This document shows positions 61,070 through 64,000 of a stretch of 64,000 bases of DNA, piece after piece (the first letter of the stretch is position 1; every line of letters begins with the position of its first letter). The notes below the pieces were generated by a model. It was not told where the DNA came from. It saw only the letters and a list, made by a program, of their open reading frames with translations, and ran no database searches. The stretch is from Inia geoffrensis. Its lineage: Eukaryota; Chordata; Mammalia; Artiodactyla; Iniidae. The position numbers and the translations under genes were made by a program. The DNA lies in assembly GCA_036417435.1 (NCBI GenBank), contig CM070911.1, positions 9,610,001 through 9,674,000 of the forward strand, written 5' to 3'.

Positions 61070-61115
61070 ATTTACCTCTAAATACTACTATATATAGTAG
61101 TATTTAGAGGTAAAT
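61070..61115. repeat. Perfect 46-bp palindrome
   Basis: Arms of 23 bp with no spacer: atttacctctaaatactact... at 61070-61092 pairs exactly with 61093-61115, centre tata. Unlike an (AT)n tract it has a non-repetitive arm including C and G. Confidence 0.95.
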
Positions 61116-61514
61116 AAAACTGAAACTCTCTTGAAAATACTGAAAAGGTATTTTGCTGTACATCAAAGATTATAATGAATCCAACTGTGAACCTGTTCTT
61201 TATATTTTTCCTTTTCTGTCTATTATGTAATTTGACCTTTAGTTCTACCTACCTTATTCAGGAGCCTCCTTATACACAGTGGACTTCAGCAGCTAGCAAA
61301 GTGCTGGCATATGATAGGCAAACAAGAAATATTTTTAAATAGAAAATTTCGAACGATATTCCTTGGATTTATTTTTAAAGTTTTTACTTTATATCATTTC
61401 ACTGGATTCAAGTCCTGCTAATCCTACCTCCATACCGTCCTTTAGCTCCATCCCTATTACTTTATTTCTATTTTAATTACTCACTACTTCTAAATGGTGA
61501 ACAATGTTGTATGT
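61116..61514. other. Unassigned AT-rich non-coding DNA
   Basis: The part at 61220-61330 may be an L2-like tail (agcaaagtgctggcatatga) but is too worn to assign. Confidence 0.45.
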
Positions 61515-61750
61515 GTAGTGGATAACTGCCTGGAATCTGAAACTAGAGTATCTTCGTAAGGTGTTGCCTATTTCAAGCTAGGCAAGTTACTTAACCATTC
61601 TGTGCTGCAGTTCCCTCATCAATCAGTGGGGATAATCATTACGCCTATGTCATGAGTGTGTCATGAGGAGTAAATGCATATAAGTTGGCTTTTTGTACAT
61701 AGTACTTTACATAAAATAAGCATTCAATAAATTATAGTTATTATTGCTAT
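61515..61750 (+). repeat. MIR SINE
   Basis: The phrases ctaggcaagttacttaacca, gcagttccctcatcaatcag, ggggataatcattacgccta and aataagcattcaataaatta give a clear, nearly full MIR. Confidence 0.82.
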
Positions 61751-62001
61751 TTAATTGTATAATTGTAATATTTTATCTCTCTAAATCTTAGTCCTCCTGA
61801 AAGATTCAATCCCATTAGCAATTTGCTCATTTTTTTTCCTTCAAGGACATGTTTATTTATTACTACTAAGATGCTGTGATGGGTACTGTATCCAAAAAGT
61901 TGAATGCTCCGTGATTCCTGCTACTCAGAAGTTCACAGTATTGAGAAGAGGCAAAGTTATTGGAGATAAACAGATAAATCAATATTCACCAACACTTCCT
62001 C
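61751..62001. other. Unassigned AT-rich non-coding DNA
   Basis: No signal recognised. Confidence 0.45.
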
Positions 62002-62016
62002 AAAAACAAATATACA

Positions 62017-62209
62017 GGGGTTCCCTGGTGGCGCAGTGGTTGAGAGTCTGCCTGCCGATGCAGGGGACACAGGTTCGTGCCCCGGTCCGGGAAGATCCCA
62101 CATGCCATGGAGCAGCTGGGCCCGTGAACCATGGCCACTGAGCCTGTGCATCCGGAGTCTGTGCTCCACAACGGGAGAGGCCCACGTACCGCAAAACAAA
62201 CAAACAAAC
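62017..62209 (+). mobile_element. CHR-2-type tRNA-Glu SINE with 16-bp deletion
   Basis: The TSD aaaaacaaatataca (15 bp, perfect) is at 62002-62016 and 62210-62224. Near the 3' end gagaggcccacgtaccgc replaces the usual longer form, so 16 bp between two gagaggcc repeats are gone. The tail is (caaa)n. Confidence 0.95.
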
Positions 62210-62224
62210 AAAAACAAATATACA

Positions 62225-64000
62225 AACAAAAGCAGAAAATTTTAAGATAAACCTAAGAAATAATTGTAAAACTAACACACCAATTTCTACAAGAGCAGTT
62301 TTCATGAAAAGTGGACTTATGTTCATCATGATTTAAAAAATAGTTTTCTATATTTCAATTTTTGTATAATGAGCTTACTTTTCATTAACTATCGCAAATA
62401 AATTATCAAAACCATTCCTTAGAGGATTCTGCCAAACTTAATCCCTCTTTCTTTACCCTCTCTCCCTTTCCACCTGACACAAGACATTGCCCCTGAGTTT
62501 GCAAATATTTTCTCTCCACCTAAATGCTTCCCATGCCCCTTCGTCTCTTTTTAAAACCCATTAGTATTATTTTCCTTTGTAATCAATCTTCCAACAATGT
62601 CACTTTGCCCTCTTCTCCCAAATAGCAATTACATATAATGGGAATTATATAGCATTTTTAATAATCATGTTTTTCATGCTTTTACCCCAATCACATTACA
62701 GCTTCATTTTTATATCACATACTTGCCCTAATTCTCCACCTTAAAGGCCATTATAATGAACATTTTGTACATATTTCTGGAAGAAAAATAAAATAAAAAA
62801 CAAAGCAGCAAATAAAGAAATAGTCATTATGATTCAAATTTTGTTCTGAAAACTAGTAGGCCCACATCAAGCACTGAGTGGGCAGAAAGTGGGCAGGGAG
62901 AAGAGGTATAGGAAAGATTGTCAGGTACTTAATGAAAGCAACCTGCATTGTTTTCCTGCTCTTCATATTCACATCATATATTCATAAACAAAAGGTTCTA
63001 AGAAATACTCTGTTAAAAGACCTAGCATTTCCTTAATTTATTTAATTATTGACTTCCTTTACATTTAATTTATTAATAGAACTACATTTGAAAAACGCCA
63101 ATGTTTCCATTAAAAATACTTTTTATCATGGTTTATTTTCATGTTGGGTGAAAAGTCATAGAATAAAAAAAACCCTAAAAGAAAATATTCTTATTATTAA
63201 CAAATTTGAAAGCTATATGAGCAATAATATATATGTGTATATATTCAACTATGTATGCATATGTGGATACATATGTTTTATATGGATACTTTTTTATACA
63301 TAGAATCTTTAATTGTGGAAAATAAAAAATTGCAAGATCTGGATTGGAATGATAAAATAACTATATAGTTTGAAACAGAACCACACTAAAGCTCATATAA
63401 GCTGTCCTCCCAGATTTGACATTCTGAATAAAGAATGAGAGTAGTCTTTAATATCTACTTTGTAATCAGGAAGCCTCAAGGTTTTTTGAATTTCATTTTT
63501 ATCACATATTTAATTACTGAACATCACAGCACTTTAAGTTGCATTAGTTTAAGTTGTATTCTAGTTCTCAACTGTATTGACTAAAATTAAGGGAAAATAA
63601 AAACAACCAGAATGGTGCAACATACAGAGCATTGCTCCAGGAGATAGAAGTGACAGTGATAATCTCAGTTCAGTCACTAATCTGCTGTGTGGACTTTCTG
63701 AAGCCCCCTCATTCAGGCACAACAAACACTACAGCAACAGTGGTAAACTGATAGTCATTGCTCTGTTCAAGATCTCTCTGTCAAAGTCGTACACATACCA
63801 CAGCTTTGTTGATGCCTATCAAAGACTGCCAGGAACACTGCTCTAGTCCAACAAAGTTGGGTTACTGACTTGATGCCATGAGAGGGAGGGCACACCATTA
63901 GAAACATGGGGGTGATCTCAGTGAAAACAATGTTAAAAGACTTAATTAAAGGGTTTTGGAAAGTGTTAGATTTATGAAGAGTTTTGCTCTTAACTGGGTA
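62225..64000. other. Unassigned AT-rich non-coding DNA to the window end
   Basis: No gene recognised. A 1-2 unit AT/GT simple repeat lies at about 63225-63300 and a weak MIR-like phrase (tcagttcagtcactaatctg) near 63665. The 84-codon plus frame at 63049-63303 is AT-rich and has no known domain. Confidence 0.45.

Noticed and set aside
1..64000. tRNA genes from SINE heads
   Set aside because: The A and B boxes belong to tRNA-derived SINEs; no cloverleaf with an anticodon arm and acceptor pairing was seen.
1..64000. CRISPR array or bacterial-type system
   Set aside because: No regularly spaced direct repeats with unique spacers; the repeats are all eukaryotic interspersed elements or microsatellites.

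Overview
The window reads as non-coding nuclear DNA from a cetacean, probably a toothed whale or dolphin. The marker is a repeated element of about 200 bp that opens with a tRNA-like head (gggcttccctggtggcgcag, then a gggttcgtgcccc B box) and ends in an A-rich tail. I recognise this as the tRNA-Glu-derived CHR-2-type SINE of Cetacea. Ten copies are present, plus one longer CHR-1-like copy and one short Bov-tA/CHRS-like copy. Most have clean target-site duplications (TSDs), so they are real insertions. Family names come from memory of consensus sequences; no database was searched.

I found no cellular protein-coding gene, rRNA, tRNA gene or CRISPR array. Open frames are short, lack recognisable domains, or lie inside repeats. 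The only recognisable protein-coding remnants are L1 ORF1 and ORF2. The window is either intergenic or inside a very large intron; the sequence alone does not say which.

Layout. 1-10.9 kb: AT-rich single-copy-like DNA with old MIR, LTR-like and other ancient repeats. 10,884-16,093: one L1 on the minus strand, flanked by a perfect 15-bp TSD. It keeps its 5' end (YY1 motif, GC-rich 5' UTR) but has a broken ORF1, an endonuclease domain split by a SINE, a second SINE further into ORF2, and an internal deletion that removes most of the reverse transcriptase and the rest of ORF2. 16-31 kb: MIRs, a MER5A-like remnant, SINEs, an L1 3' end, a tiny L1 tail insertion, an L2 3' end and an MLT1-type LTR. 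31-44 kb: SINEs, an old antisense L1/HAL1 segment disturbed by an AT-rich palindrome, L2 pieces, a second MLT1-type LTR and other old repeats. 44-50.5 kb: a solo class-I-type ERV LTR with a 4-bp TSD, a MIR split by a younger L1, and a 39-bp L1 insertion. 53-64 kb: four SINEs, two strong perfect palindromes and more old repeats.

No genes act together here, and I saw no undescribed biological system. What is worth a second look is structural: the nested and deleted L1, the perfect palindromes at 61,070 and 53,829, the palindrome with direct repeats at 34,927-35,030, two very short L1 insertions, and the solo LTR.
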